Under the pieces are notes generated by a model, which did no database searches, was not told where the DNA came from, and was given only the letters and a program-made list of their open reading frames with translations. A stretch of DNA of 64,000 nucleotides from Nocardioides islandensis (lineage in GTDB: Bacteria; Actinomycetota; Actinomycetes; Propionibacteriales; Nocardioidaceae): NCBI RefSeq assembly GCF_015352455.1, contig NZ_JADKPN010000004.1, forward strand, positions 1-64,000. Reading direction: 5' to 3'. Numbering within the stretch: position 1 is the first letter of the stretch; each line of letters opens with the position of its first letter. The translations under genes were made by a program, and so were the position numbers. Below are positions 14,496-22,637 of this stretch, piece after piece.

Positions 14496-17030
14496 TTAGC
14501 CCCCGGCAAGACGATCCGCGAGATCGTCCTGCGCCCGGGAGCGACCGAGGTTCCACTCCAGCCAGTCGTCGTCGGCGGGCCGGCGGTCGCCCAGCGCCTC
14601 GGTCCGCAGGGGCTCCGGGAGGCTGAGCAGGGCCGGTACGGCGTCGTCGGAGAGCCCGGCGAGGTACGCGGTGTCGACCTTGCCGGTGTCGACGTACCGC
14701 TCGATGTTGTGCCGGGCGATCCACGCGTCGGGGTTGATCGCCGCGATGCCGAGCAGCCCGACCACGCCGGTGACGAACGCGAACCGCGGCACCCACGTGC
14801 CCCAGCGCACCAGGCCGGCCACGGCGACGGCGAGCACCACGAGCCCGAGCCAGCCCTCGAAGACGTCGACGACCAGGCGGGCCTGGGTGAAGCCGTAGGC
14901 CTGCTGGTAGAGGTGCATGCGGTGGAGTGCGGAGACCACGACGACCAGCGTGAGCGCGCACAGCAGCCCGAGCGAGAGCCGCATCGCCAGGACGTCGCGC
15001 GGGTCGGTGCCGACGCGGCGGGAGGCGGCCCAGACGACGAGCAGGGTGAGCAGCGTGGCGACGGTCAGCTGCCCGAAGCCCTGGTGCACGTACTCGGCGT
15101 ACGTCAGCCCGGTGGTCCGCTGCACGTAGTCGTGGCCACCGAAGAGGACGGCCGCCTGCGCCGCCACGAACACCGCGACGACGGCGTCCACGACGAGGAC
15201 CGGCACCAGCCACTCGAAACGGCGGGCGGCCGGGCGCGCGGTCCGGCCGGGGACCGCGGAGACGTCGGGCGGGTTGAGGGCGAGGTACGCCGCGCCGAGC
15301 GTGGCGCAGCCGACGAAGACCGCGACGAAGACCCGGAACACGAACGACTGGATCGTCAGGTCGGGCAGCACCGAGTCGGCCCACCCGGCGACCACGGCGT
15401 CCGCCGAGGCGAAGAGCACGCCGAACACCAGCAGTCCCAGCACGGACCACGCGACGGTCACGGCGATCCGCGGGGCCTTGCCGTCACCGACGATCCCGCG
15501 CACGCTGCGTCCGAGCCAGGGCAGCCCGCGGATCGCCGACAGCGGCCAGGCGATGCCGGCGACGACGTACTCGGGGATCCGGGTGCCGCGAGTGACCCCG
15601 ATGATCATCGAGGCGACGCCGGCGAACACGCACAGGACGCCGATCCACGGCGCGTCGAGCAGCACGACGGGCAGGCAGCACAGCGCCCCGAGCACCATGC
15701 AGGTGACCGTGAAGGGATCGCGCCGGTGACGGGCGGCCCACCAGACCGAGGCGCCGGCCGCGGCGAGCACCAGGAACATCGCGAGGCCGGGGTCGCGGTA
15801 CGGCAGCAGTACTCCCGCGAGCACGCCGACGCCGGCCGCGACGAGGACGACGTCGCGTCGGCCGCCGGGTACGTCGGGCCAGTGCCGGCCGAACAGCGGG
15901 TCGATCACCGGCGATGCGGCAGGCGGGACCGCCGTCGGGGTCGGAGCAGGCGCGGGCGCGGACATGGTGGCGGCCTCCGGGGTCGGGACGGCGACGGGAA
16001 CGGGTACGGCGGCCGGGCGCGGCGGCGGGTCGAGCGGCAGGTCGGCACGCACCACCGCACCCGTGGTGCCGGCCGGCGGGTCGACGAAGCGGACCGTGCC
16101 GCCGTGCAGGCCGGCCACCCAGCGGGCGATGGCCAGGCCCAGGCCCGTGCCTCCCCCGCCCGCGGCCCCGGGGTCGGAGCCGAGCGTGCCGAACCGCTCG
16201 AACGCCCGCTCCCGGTCGGCCGGCGCGACGCCGGGCCCGGAGTCGGCGACCTCGAGGTCCCAGCGGTCGCCGGCGGGTGCCGCGGTCACCCGGACCGTGC
16301 CGCGCTCGGGGCTGTGCCGCACGGCGTTGTCGAGCAGGTTCGTGAGCAGCTGGCGCAACCGGGCCCGGTCCGCGCGGACGGTCAGCGCCGGGTCCGCGTC
16401 GACATGGAAGGACACGCCCCGGCCGGTGGGGACCAGGTCGGCGACCACCTCGTCGAGGAGCTCGCCGACGGAGAGCTCGGCCAGCCCGAGCGCCGTCACT
16501 CCCGCATCGACGCGCGAGAGGTCGAGCAGGTCGGTGACCAGAGCGGACAGCCGTCGGGCCTGGCCGACCGCAGCCTCGAGGTGGACCTCGTCGCTCGGCA
16601 CCACGCCGTCGGCGAGGTTCTCCAGGACGGCGGTCAGGCCGGCGAGCGGCGTACGGAGCTCGTGGGACACGGTGGCGACCAGCTCGCGCTGCTCGCGGTC
16701 CACCGTGGCCAGCTCGGCCGACATCTGGTTGAACGCGCGGGCCAGCTCGCCCACCTCGTCGGACGAGTCGTCGGTGACCCGCGCCGAGTAGTCGCCCCGG
16801 GCCATCCGCCGCGCCGCGTCGGTCATCTCGCGCAGCGGGCTCGTCATGCCCACCGCGAGCAGCTGGGTGACCCCGAGCGCCAGGGCGACGGTCACGGGGA
16901 GGGCGAGCGCGAAGGGCACGTCGGCGCCGACCCCGAGCGCGCCGGTGACGGCCGCGACCAGGACGCTGACCACGACCAGCACGCCGAACTTGACCTTGAT
17001 GGAGCCGACGGTCGCCAGCGGGGTGGTCAC
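14496..17030 (-). CDS. Histidine kinase fused to a DUF4173/DUF4153-like polytopic membrane domain
   Basis: 844 residues. The first 355 are a classic sensor kinase: two membrane segments (about 13-32 and 38-61), HAMP, HisKA with SHELRTPLAGL (H123), N-box LLDNAVRHS (N235), DSGPGV and GTGLGLAIA. A Pro/Ala/Val linker (about 330-375) leads to some ten hydrophobic segments and a TTGLTYAEYVHQGF signature seen in DUF4173 proteins, ending in a soluble tail with repeated D/R/L residues. The GTG start overlaps the regulator stop (GTGA). An internal ATG at 15965 (residue 356) has GGAGG 8 nt upstream, so the membrane half might also be made on its own. Confidence 0.85.
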   Translation of the reverse strand: MTTPLATVGSIKVKFGVLVVVSVLVAAVTGALGVGADVPFALALPVTVALALGVTQLLAVGMTSPLREMTDAARRMARGDYSARVTDDSSDEVGELARAFNQMSAELATVDREQRELVATVSHELRTPLAGLTAVLENLADGVVPSDEVHLEAAVGQARRLSALVTDLLDLSRVDAGVTALGLAELSVGELLDEVVADLVPTGRGVSFHVDADPALTVRADRARLRQLLTNLLDNAVRHSPERGTVRVTAAPAGDRWDLEVADSGPGVAPADRERAFERFGTLGSDPGAAGGGGTGLGLAIARWVAGLHGGTVRFVDPPAGTTGAVVRADLPLDPPPRPAAVPVPVAVPTPEAATMSAPAPAPTPTAVPPAASPVIDPLFGRHWPDVPGGRRDVVLVAAGVGVLAGVLLPYRDPGLAMFLVLAAAGASVWWAARHRRDPFTVTCMVLGALCCLPVVLLDAPWIGVLCVFAGVASMIIGVTRGTRIPEYVVAGIAWPLSAIRGLPWLGRSVRGIVGDGKAPRIAVTVAWSVLGLLVFGVLFASADAVVAGWADSVLPDLTIQSFVFRVFVAVFVGCATLGAAYLALNPPDVSAVPGRTARPAARRFEWLVPVLVVDAVVAVFVAAQAAVLFGGHDYVQRTTGLTYAEYVHQGFGQLTVATLLTLLVVWAASRRVGTDPRDVLAMRLSLGLLCALTLVVVVSALHRMHLYQQAYGFTQARLVVDVFEGWLGLVVLAVAVAGLVRWGTWVPRFAFVTGVVGLLGIAAINPDAWIARHNIERYVDTGKVDTAYLAGLSDDAVPALLSLPEPLRTEALGDRRPADDDWLEWNLGRSRAQDDLADRLAGG

Positions 17031-17740
17031 GGGTGGCTCACCTGCGCCTCCTCCAGCGCGTACCCGACCCCGTGCACGGTCCTGACCCGGTGCGCGCCGA
17101 TCTTGGCGCGCAGCGCCTTGACGTGGCTGTCCACGGTGCGGGTGCCCGCGGCGTCCGGCCAGTCCCACACGTCCGCGAGCAGTCGCTCGCGCGGCAGCAC
17201 CTCGCCGGGCACCTGGGCCAGCCGGACCAGCAGGTCGAACTCGGTCGGTGTCAGCCGGACCTCCTCCCCCGCGACCGCGACCCGCCTCGCCCCCGTGTCG
17301 ACGAGCAGGTCGCCGACCTCGAGACGGGCCGCGGGGCGGGACGCCAGCTCGGCGGCCCGGTCCACGCGCCGCAGCAGCGCTCGTACCCGGGCGACCAGCT
17401 CACGCATCCGGAAGGGCTTGGTCAGGTAGTCGTCGGCGCCGACCGCCAGGCCGACCAGGATGTCGGCCTCGTCGTCGCGTGCGGTGAGCATCAGCACGGG
17501 CACGGGCACGGGCGCCGGCGACAGGTCAGGGGCCTGGATCCGCCGGCACACCTCGAGCCCGTCGAACCCGGGCAGCATCACGTCCAGCACCACGAGGTCG
17601 GGACGGACGGCGGCGTACGTCGTCACCGCGCCCGGCCCGTCGAAGGCCTGCTCGACGTCGAACCCCTCGGCCCGCAGCCGGTCGGCGACGGCGTCGTTGA
17701 TGACGCGCTCGTCCTCGACGACCAGCACCTTCGGGCTCAT
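17027..17740 (-). CDS. OmpR-family response regulator
   Basis: 237 residues. Receiver domain with acidic pocket E9/D10, phosphorylated D53 in LVVLDVMLPG and K in DDYLTKPF; then a winged-helix DNA-binding domain (LTPTEFDLLVRLAQVPGEVL ... TRTVDSHVKALRAKIG). Partner of the overlapping kinase fusion downstream. No target site could be recognised. Starts at an ATG that follows a TAGCCT hexamer by 6 nt, without a ribosome binding site. Confidence 0.94.
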   Translation of the reverse strand: MSPKVLVVEDERVINDAVADRLRAEGFDVEQAFDGPGAVTTYAAVRPDLVVLDVMLPGFDGLEVCRRIQAPDLSPAPVPVPVLMLTARDDEADILVGLAVGADDYLTKPFRMRELVARVRALLRRVDRAAELASRPAARLEVGDLLVDTGARRVAVAGEEVRLTPTEFDLLVRLAQVPGEVLPRERLLADVWDWPDAAGTRTVDSHVKALRAKIGAHRVRTVHGVGYALEEAQVSHP

Positions 17741-17746
17741 GTCAGC

Positions 17747-17752
17747 AGGCTA
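17747..17752 (-). promoter_or_regulatory. -10 hexamer of leaderless promoter for the two-component pair
   Basis: TAGCCT on the minus strand, 6 nt before the ATG at 17740. The -35 region is not convincing. Confidence 0.45.
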
Positions 17753-17860
17753 GGAGTCCGGGCGTGCAGGACGTCGGTGCAACTCGTGAAGGCTTTGTGG
17801 AGGTTGAGGGCGCACCCGTCCACGCCGAACCGAGGAGCTTCGTCCGGCGCGCCCCTTGCG

Positions 17861-18919
17861 TCAGTACAGGTCGGGGGGCTCGCCCGGCCAGTCCATGACG
17901 ATGCGGGCTCCGCCGGTGGGGGCGTCGAGGATCGCGACCTGGCCGCCGTGGGCACGGGCGATGCCGTTGACGAGGTACAGGCCGAGGCCGGTGCCGCCGC
18001 GGTTGCCGTGGCCGGTCCAGAACTTCGTGAACACCCGTCGCCGCATGTCGTGCGGGATGCCGTCGCCCTCGTCGTCGACGGTGAGGCGGACGCCCTCGGT
18101 GCCGGCACCGTCGCCCTCCCACGCCTCGGCACGGACGCGGACGACCCCGCCGCCGTGGCGGATGGCGTTCTCGACGACGTTGGTGACGACCATCGTGAAC
18201 TTGTCGGGGTCGACGTACACCTCGGGCAGCCCCGGCTGAGCGTCCAGCTCGATCGCGTGCGGGGCGCCGGCCTGCACGCTGGTGATGATCCGGTCGAGCA
18301 GCACCTTCACGTCCTGGCCGCGGCGGGCGAGGCTGAGCCGGCCGGTGTCGAGGCGGGCGACGTCGAGGAGCTCGGTGATCAGCCGGCTGAGCCGGTCGGC
18401 GTCGGCGTGCACCGTCGTCAGCATCAGCAGCTTCTGCTCGTCGTTGAGCTTGCCCCAGCGGCTGAGCATGGCCTGCACGAAGCCCTTGACCCCGGTCAGC
18501 GGCGAGCGCAGCTCGTGGGCGACCGCGGCGACCAGGTCCGAGCGCTCGCGGTCGAGGCGGGCGCGGCCGCGGCCGGACCGGACGGTCAGGGCGACGCCGG
18601 TGGGCGGCCCGAGGGGTTCGTCGCGGAGGATCCGGGCCGTGACCAGGCACTCGGTGCCGTCGGGGAGCACCCACGACTGCTCCGGCACGCCGGTGCGGAT
18701 GTGCGGCCCGTCGAACGGCCGGTTCACGCCGGTCCAGGTGCGCGCGTCGTTGCTCCTCAGCGAGAAGCTCTCGTCGAACGGCTTGCCGACGACCTCGTCC
18801 CGGTCGACGGCGAAGAGCTGCTCGGCGGCGTGGTTGACCAGCTCGACCGTGCCGTCACGGCCCACGATGACGACGCCGTCGGCGAGGGCGTCGACGGCAT
18901 CCCCTGGCTCCCACGACAC
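17861..18919 (-). CDS. PAS-domain sensor histidine kinase (orphan)
   Basis: 352 residues with no membrane segment. PAS domain at about 8-115 (LADGVVIVGRDG, VNHAAEQLFAVDRDEVVGKPF), HisKA with VAHELRSPLTGVKGF (H135), N-box VVENAIRHG, DDEGDGIP and GTGLGLYLV. It is probably a soluble cytoplasmic kinase sensing a ligand or redox state through PAS. No response regulator is adjacent in an operon with it; the OmpR gene downstream has its own kinase and promoter. The GTG start follows TAGCCT by 7 nt. Confidence 0.92.
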   Translation of the reverse strand: MSWEPGDAVDALADGVVIVGRDGTVELVNHAAEQLFAVDRDEVVGKPFDESFSLRSNDARTWTGVNRPFDGPHIRTGVPEQSWVLPDGTECLVTARILRDEPLGPPTGVALTVRSGRGRARLDRERSDLVAAVAHELRSPLTGVKGFVQAMLSRWGKLNDEQKLLMLTTVHADADRLSRLITELLDVARLDTGRLSLARRGQDVKVLLDRIITSVQAGAPHAIELDAQPGLPEVYVDPDKFTMVVTNVVENAIRHGGGVVRVRAEAWEGDGAGTEGVRLTVDDEGDGIPHDMRRRVFTKFWTGHGNRGGTGLGLYLVNGIARAHGGQVAILDAPTGGARIVMDWPGEPPDLY

Positions 18920-18926
18920 GACCGGC

Positions 18927-18932
18927 AGGCTA
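18927..18932 (-). promoter_or_regulatory. -10 hexamer made from the stop codon of the upstream methylase gene
   Basis: TAGCCT on the minus strand: its TAG (18930-18932) is the stop codon of the SpoU-type gene. The PAS-kinase GTG follows after 7 nt. Confidence 0.5.
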
Positions 18933-19673
18933 CCGCCGTTGGGCCGACGCGGAGGCGTACAGGCACAAGGCCGCGGCGGTCGACAGGTTGAGCGACTCGG
19001 CGCGACCGTGGATCGGGATGCGCACGCGGTGGTCGGCCAGGGCCGCGACCTCGGCGGGCAGGCCCCACGCCTCGTTGCCGAAGAGCCAGGCCGTACGCCG
19101 CGCCAGCAGGTCGCCGACGTGGTCCAGGTCGACCTCTCCGGCGCCGTCGGCCGCCAGGACGGTCAGCCCGGCGGCCCGTGCCGCGGCGACCGCGGCGGGC
19201 ACGTCGGGCTCGACCGCGAGAGGTACGTGGAAGAGGCTGCCGACGCTGGCTCGCACGGTCTTGGGGTTGTAGGCGTCGACGCTGGCGCCGGCCAGCACGA
19301 CGGCGTCGGCGCCGGCCGCGTCGGCGGTGCGGATCACCGTGCCGGCGTTGCCCGGGTCGCGGACGTCGGCGCAGATCGCCACGAGAGATGGTCTCGTGAC
19401 GGGTTCCCGTCGCTCCTCGAGGAACAGGGACGAGACCGGTACGTCGACGAAGCGGCAGACGGCGACGACGCCGGCCGGGGTCACGGAGTCGGAGAGCGAC
19501 GCGAGCGCGCGGTCGTCGACGACGGCCCAGGCGGGCGCAGAGCCGGGCCACGCGGCGTACCGCTCGGTGGCCTCGACGGTGGCGAACACCTCGACCACGC
19601 AGCCCTCGACCTCGAGGGCGGCCTCGACGGCCTTGGGGCCGTCGGCAAGGAACAGCCGCCGCTCGGTTCGCAC
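18930..19673 (-). CDS. SpoU/TrmH-family RNA 2'-O-methyltransferase
   Basis: C-terminal SPOUT domain shows RDPGNAGTVIRTADAAG, LFGNEAWGLP and IPIHGRAESLNLSTAAALCLY, the three SpoU motifs that bind S-adenosylmethionine in a knot. The GTG at 19673 gives 247 residues but sits at the tip of a 14-bp hairpin. Upstream in frame the sequence reads LTAGNSRVKEARKLSRRSV, which looks like the true conserved N-terminus, yet no ATG, GTG or TTG precedes it; a CTG at 19727 would be the only near-cognate start there. Residues encoded by 19390-19422 derive from a REP-like unit. Lies between rplT and pheS. Confidence 0.85.
   Translation of the reverse strand: MRTERRLFLADGPKAVEAALEVEGCVVEVFATVEATERYAAWPGSAPAWAVVDDRALASLSDSVTPAGVVAVCRFVDVPVSSLFLEERREPVTRPSLVAICADVRDPGNAGTVIRTADAAGADAVVLAGASVDAYNPKTVRASVGSLFHVPLAVEPDVPAAVAAARAAGLTVLAADGAGEVDLDHVGDLLARRTAWLFGNEAWGLPAEVAALADHRVRIPIHGRAESLNLSTAAALCLYASASAQRR
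19390..19422. repeat. REP-like unit inside the SpoU methylase gene
   Basis: The minus strand carries CTCGAGGAG, a GGGAA/CCC centre, then GTCACGAGACC, the same layout as one arm of the element at the end of carA. It is translated in frame as LEERREPVTRP, between the N-terminal and SPOUT domains. Confidence 0.5.
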
Positions 19674-19685
19674 CGAGCGGCGGCT
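19654..19685. terminator. 14-bp perfect hairpin, possible terminator after rplT
   Basis: Arms 19654-19667 and 19672-19685 are perfectly complementary with a 4-nt loop. It lies 60 nt past the rplT stop. It has no U-tract, and it overlaps the N-terminal coding part of the SpoU gene, so attenuation is an alternative to termination. Confidence 0.5.
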
Positions 19686-19744
19686 GAGCTTCCGTGCCTC
19701 CTTGACCCGGCTGTTGCCAGCGGTCAGGGGCGCAGAAGGGATGT

Positions 19745-20137
19745 TCAGGCGGAGACCTCGGCCTTGGGGGCGTTGACGTCCTCGGGCAGGGCGGCCTTGG
19801 CGGCCTCGACGAGGGCCACGAAGGCCGCGTTGTCGTGGACGGCCAGCTCGGCCAGGATCTTGCGGTCGACCTCGATGCCGGCGAGGTTCAGGCCCTGGAT
19901 GAAGCGGTTGTACGTGATGCCGTTGGCGCGGGCCGCGGCGTTGATGCGCTGGATCCAGAGCTTGCGGAAGTCGCCCTTGCGCTGCTTGCGGTCACGGTAG
20001 CTGTAGACCAGCGAGTGGGTGACCTGCTCCTTGGCCTTGCGGTACAGGCGCGAGCGCTGGCCGCGGTAGCCGCTGGCGCGCTCGAGGGTGGTCCGGCGCT
20101 TCTTGTGGGCGTTCACTGCCCGCTTGACGCGTGCCAT
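19745..20137 (-). CDS. rplT: Ribosomal protein bL20
   Basis: 130 residues. Begins [15 protein letters not shown] and contains [39 protein letters not shown] and NRFIQGL, all hallmarks of L20. The last ten residues form an acidic/Ala tail beyond the core. It is a large-subunit assembly protein. ATG preceded by GGAG at a good distance. Third gene of infC-rpmI-rplT. Confidence 0.98.
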   Translation of the reverse strand: MARVKRAVNAHKKRRTTLERASGYRGQRSRLYRKAKEQVTHSLVYSYRDRKQRKGDFRKLWIQRINAAARANGITYNRFIQGLNLAGIEVDRKILAELAVHDNAAFVALVEAAKAALPEDVNAPKAEVSA

Positions 20138-20184
20138 GGTGGTTCTCCTTGTGGTGCGGGTGTCAGGGGTTCAGGGCAGGAAGG

Positions 20185-20397
20185 TCAGCGACCGAGGAGC
20201 TTCTTGGCGGCCTTGACGTCGGCCGCGGCCACGTCGGTGTAGCCGCTCTTCTGGCGGTGCTTCTTCCGGCTGCCCGTGGTGGGCGCCGAGGCGAAGGCCG
20301 CACCGGACTTCCGGCCGACCTTGAGCCGGCGGAGCTTGCCGCTGCCGGTCACCTTGAACACCTTCTTGGCACCCGAGTGGGTCTTGTTCTTCGGCAT
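20185..20397 (-). CDS. rpmI: Ribosomal protein bL35
   Basis: 70 residues. Starts at [20 protein letters not shown], the invariant L35 N-terminus, with AAGGAGAG 4 nt upstream; a start 36 nt further up is not supported. Very basic, as expected. Lies between infC and rplT. Confidence 0.98.
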   Translation of the reverse strand: MPKNKTHSGAKKVFKVTGSGKLRRLKVGRKSGAAFASAPTTGSRKKHRQKSGYTDVAAADVKAAKKLLGR

Positions 20398-20487
20398 GTG
20401 TCTCTCCTTGCTTCTGGCTGGCTCGTCGCGCACCGGTCAGCGGTGCTGGACGGTCACGTTCTCTTGGTCGGCCTCGGTGGCACTCGA

Positions 20488-20514
20488 TCGAGTCGTGACT
20501 TCGTCACGCCTCGA
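20488..20514. other. Hairpin across the infC stop codon
   Basis: Arms of 5 and 6 bp (TCGAG/CTCGA and CGTGAC/GTCACG) around a 3-nt loop, with one mismatch. It covers the infC stop and may set the infC/rpmI ratio by stalling or processing. The sequence resembles the window's REP-like units. Confidence 0.4.
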
Positions 20515-21187
20515 TCTCGGGATCCAAATTCTCGGAGCGACCGCGCTCCTTCTTCTGCGCCACGGCGTGCCCGGCGTTGTGAGCGGTCCGCTCGGAACGC
20601 TCCTCCTCCTCGGCGGCCTTGCGCTCGGCGATGCGGGTCTGCTTCTCCGCGGCCAGCTCGACCTTGGCCTCGGCCTTCTTCCGGTGCGGCCCGAGCACCA
20701 TGATCATGTTGCGGCCGTCCTGCTTGGGGGCCGACTCCACGAAGCCCAGCTCCGTGACGTCCTCGGCCAGCCGCTGCAGCAGCCGGAAGCCCAGCTCGGG
20801 GCGGTGCTGCTCGCGTCCGCGGAACATGATGGTGATCTTGACCTTGTCGCCGGCCCTCAGGAACCGCACGACGTGACCCTTCTTGGTCTCGTAGTCGTGC
20901 GCGTCGATCTTGGGACGAAGCTTCATCTCCTTGATGATCACGTTCGTCTGGTTCCGGCGCGCCTCACGGGCCTTCTGGGCGTTCTCGTACTTGAACTTCC
21001 CGTAGTCCATGAGCTTGCAGACCGGCGGACGTGCCATCGGGGCGACCTCGACCAGGTCGAGGTCGGCCTCCTGGGCGAGCTTGAGGGCTTCGTTCGTGGG
21101 GACGATGCCGACGGTCTCGCCGTTGGGTCCGACGAGCCGGACCTCGGGAACCCGGATCCGGTCGTTGATGCGCAGCTCGGTGCTGAT
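20504..21187 (-). CDS. infC: Translation initiation factor IF-3
   Basis: 227 residues with the N-domain ([21 protein letters not shown]), linker and C-domain ([25 protein letters not shown] by its ends, [13 protein letters not shown]). The C-terminal 45 residues are a charged extension ([19 protein letters not shown]), common in actinobacteria. The start is ATC at 21185-21187, because GAGGAGG lies 4-5 nt upstream and the conserved protein begins there. A non-standard AUU/AUC start is a known autoregulation device of infC, since IF-3 rejects it. Frame is open upstream but unsupported. Confidence 0.95.
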   Translation of the reverse strand: MSTELRINDRIRVPEVRLVGPNGETVGIVPTNEALKLAQEADLDLVEVAPMARPPVCKLMDYGKFKYENAQKAREARRNQTNVIIKEMKLRPKIDAHDYETKKGHVVRFLRAGDKVKITIMFRGREQHRPELGFRLLQRLAEDVTELGFVESAPKQDGRNMIMVLGPHRKKAEAKVELAAEKQTRIAERKAAEEEERSERTAHNAGHAVAQKKERGRSENLDPEIEA

Positions 21188-21250
21188 GTGTCCTCCTCGT
21201 TCGGTTGGCCGACCCAGGAGCCTCTCAGGAATGCCATCAAATGACAGAGA

Positions 21251-21275
21251 AGCCCCCGTGCGACGCACGGAGGCT
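21251..21275 (-). promoter_or_regulatory. Attenuator-like hairpin in the infC leader
   Basis: On the minus strand 12 paired bases (one G-U) with a minimal loop, followed by TCTCTGTCATTT. It looks like an intrinsic terminator 64 nt before the infC start. A second pairing is possible upstream (CGGGTGGG with CCCACCCG, about 21360-21405). Apart from these, the 276-nt leader holds no open reading frame I can support. Confidence 0.55.
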
Positions 21276-21436
21276 CGTTGATCGCTCCGGGAAACAGCCC
21301 ATCAGGGCACGCCTCCCGGCGCGGACCGTACCCGACGACCTGGTGGTGCCTCGGTCGGTGCGGGTGGGAGTGAGCCTCCACTTGTCGGATCCGGCGTCCC
21401 CACCCGAGGGCGGACACGACAGATCGGTCGCTGGCA

Positions 21437-21466
21437 AGAGTAACAAGGCTCAGGCGGGGCTGCCTA
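21437..21466 (-). promoter_or_regulatory. Probable infC-rpmI-rplT promoter
   Basis: TAGGCA (21461-21466), 18 nt spacer, TACTCT (21437-21442) on the minus strand. The -35 starts with the stop codon TAG of the SseB-like gene. It would give a leader of about 240 nt. Confidence 0.45.
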
Positions 21467-22006
21467 TTCCTCAGGATCGTCACGCGCGGGGGCCACCCAT
21501 GCCGAGCGGCCGCCCACGCGGGCGAGGGTCCAGCCCCGCGCAAGGCCGTCGAGGTCCTCGCCCTGCACCACGAACGACGCCGGGCCGGCCACGTCGACCA
21601 CGATCGCCGCCGCGCCGTCCTGGAGGGCCGCCTGGGCCGCGGTCCGCGCCGTCACCGGCACCGGGCGGGCGTCGGGGTCCCAGGCCCGCAGGGTCGCGGT
21701 GCCGGAGAACGCCAGCAGTGCCATCCGCCCGTCGGCGCCCTGGAGCAGCACCGACGCCATGTCGCTCGTCTTCTCGCGGGTCAGCCCGTGCTCGTCGACC
21801 TCGGAATCGCCGAGCACCGCCACGACGGGCACCAGCAGCCGCGACCCGCGCAGCGCGGCCAGCGCCTCGACGTACCCGCCCGTCCCGGCGGCGTACGCCG
21901 TCAGCGCCGCCTCGAGGGCGGGCGCCGCCTCGCCGGAGTCACCGGCGAAGCCGGGGTCCGGGATGCGCCTGGTCTGGTCCACGTGCCCATCCAACCGTGC
22001 CGGCAT
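21464..22006 (-). CDS. SseB-family protein
   Basis: About 180 residues. The segment RIPDPGFAGDSGEAAPALEAAL followed by LLVPVVAVLG, SDMASVLLQGADGRMALLAFSG and RAWDPDARPVPVTARTAAQAAL fits the SseB N-terminal domain proteins that often sit next to infC in actinobacteria. Function is unknown; cytoplasmic by lack of signals. ATG 22006 has no ribosome binding site. GTG 21982, giving MDQTRRIPDPGF, is an equally good start and follows TTGGAT by 6 nt. Confidence 0.8.
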   Translation of the reverse strand: MPARLDGHVDQTRRIPDPGFAGDSGEAAPALEAALTAYAAGTGGYVEALAALRGSRLLVPVVAVLGDSEVDEHGLTREKTSDMASVLLQGADGRMALLAFSGTATLRAWDPDARPVPVTARTAAQAALQDGAAAIVVDVAGPASFVVQGEDLDGLARGWTLARVGGRSAWVAPARDDPEE

Positions 22007-22099
22007 GGTGGAGCATCGAATCGAGGTGCACGCACGACCAGGGGTGCCCCAGGGTTCCGCCCGATGAACGGGCGTTGCGCCGTGTGCCACGCTTGAGGC

Positions 22100-22567
22100 G
22101 TGGACGACGTCACCTGGGGCGCCCTCACGCTGACCCTCACCGTCATCGGTGGGTTCTACACGTGGTGGGCCTACCGCAACCGTGGCGCGACGCCGGCGAT
22201 GCGCGGCCTCGCGCTGACCCTGCTGCCGGCCGCCGCGTGGCTGACCGGGACGCTGCGGATGTTCACCGAGATCGCGGACGCGGTCAGCAGCTGGGCCGTC
22301 CACCTGGCGTTCAGCCCGAAGGTGTGGCTCGGCGTGATCTTCGCCGGCCTGTCCGTCGCGCTCTTCCTGGTCTCCGGGTTCCTGCGCGACCGCGGCATCG
22401 GAGGCAGCGCCCGGCCCGCCACCCAGAAGGAGCCGAAGGCGTCGCGCAAGGCGCCCAAGGCGCCCAAGGCCCTGCCGAGGGCACAGCAGCAGGCCGGACC
22501 GCTGGGTGGGGACGACGGGCTGGACGACGAGATCGCCGCCATCCTCAAGCGGCGCGGCATCTCCTGA
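22100..22567 (+). CDS. Small membrane protein of unknown function
   Basis: 155 residues. Hydrophobic segments at about 6-24, 33-50 and 75-95 predict three membrane spans. They are followed by a basic Lys/Ala/Pro stretch (KEPKASRKAPKAPKALPRAQ) and an acidic tail DDEIAAILKRRGIS. I do not recognise a family. The C-terminal tail looks cytoplasmic and could bind a partner or nucleic acid. GTG start; divergent from the SseB-like gene by 93 bp. Confidence 0.7.
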   Translation: MDDVTWGALTLTLTVIGGFYTWWAYRNRGATPAMRGLALTLLPAAAWLTGTLRMFTEIADAVSSWAVHLAFSPKVWLGVIFAGLSVALFLVSGFLRDRGIGGSARPATQKEPKASRKAPKAPKALPRAQQQAGPLGGDDGLDDEIAAILKRRGIS

Positions 22568-22637
22568 ATACCCCACGACACCGCGCGGCGACCCGCTTCG
22601 CTCGTGTGAGGCACGCTGCCGCGGGGACCCCACGAAC

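Noticed and set aside
12993..17429. A 1478-codon plus-strand open frame, and similar long frames at 192-1826, 53102-54634 and 60296-63481
   Set aside because: They are antisense shadows of pheS/T, the kinase, mpg/argH, gntP and pyrC/ABC-F; composition is Arg/Ala/Pro/Gly-rich with no domain, as expected from high GC content.
22565..22620. GCTTCGCTCG tract before the P-loop gene taken as a REP element
   Set aside because: Only one short unit is present and no convincing inverted partner was found.
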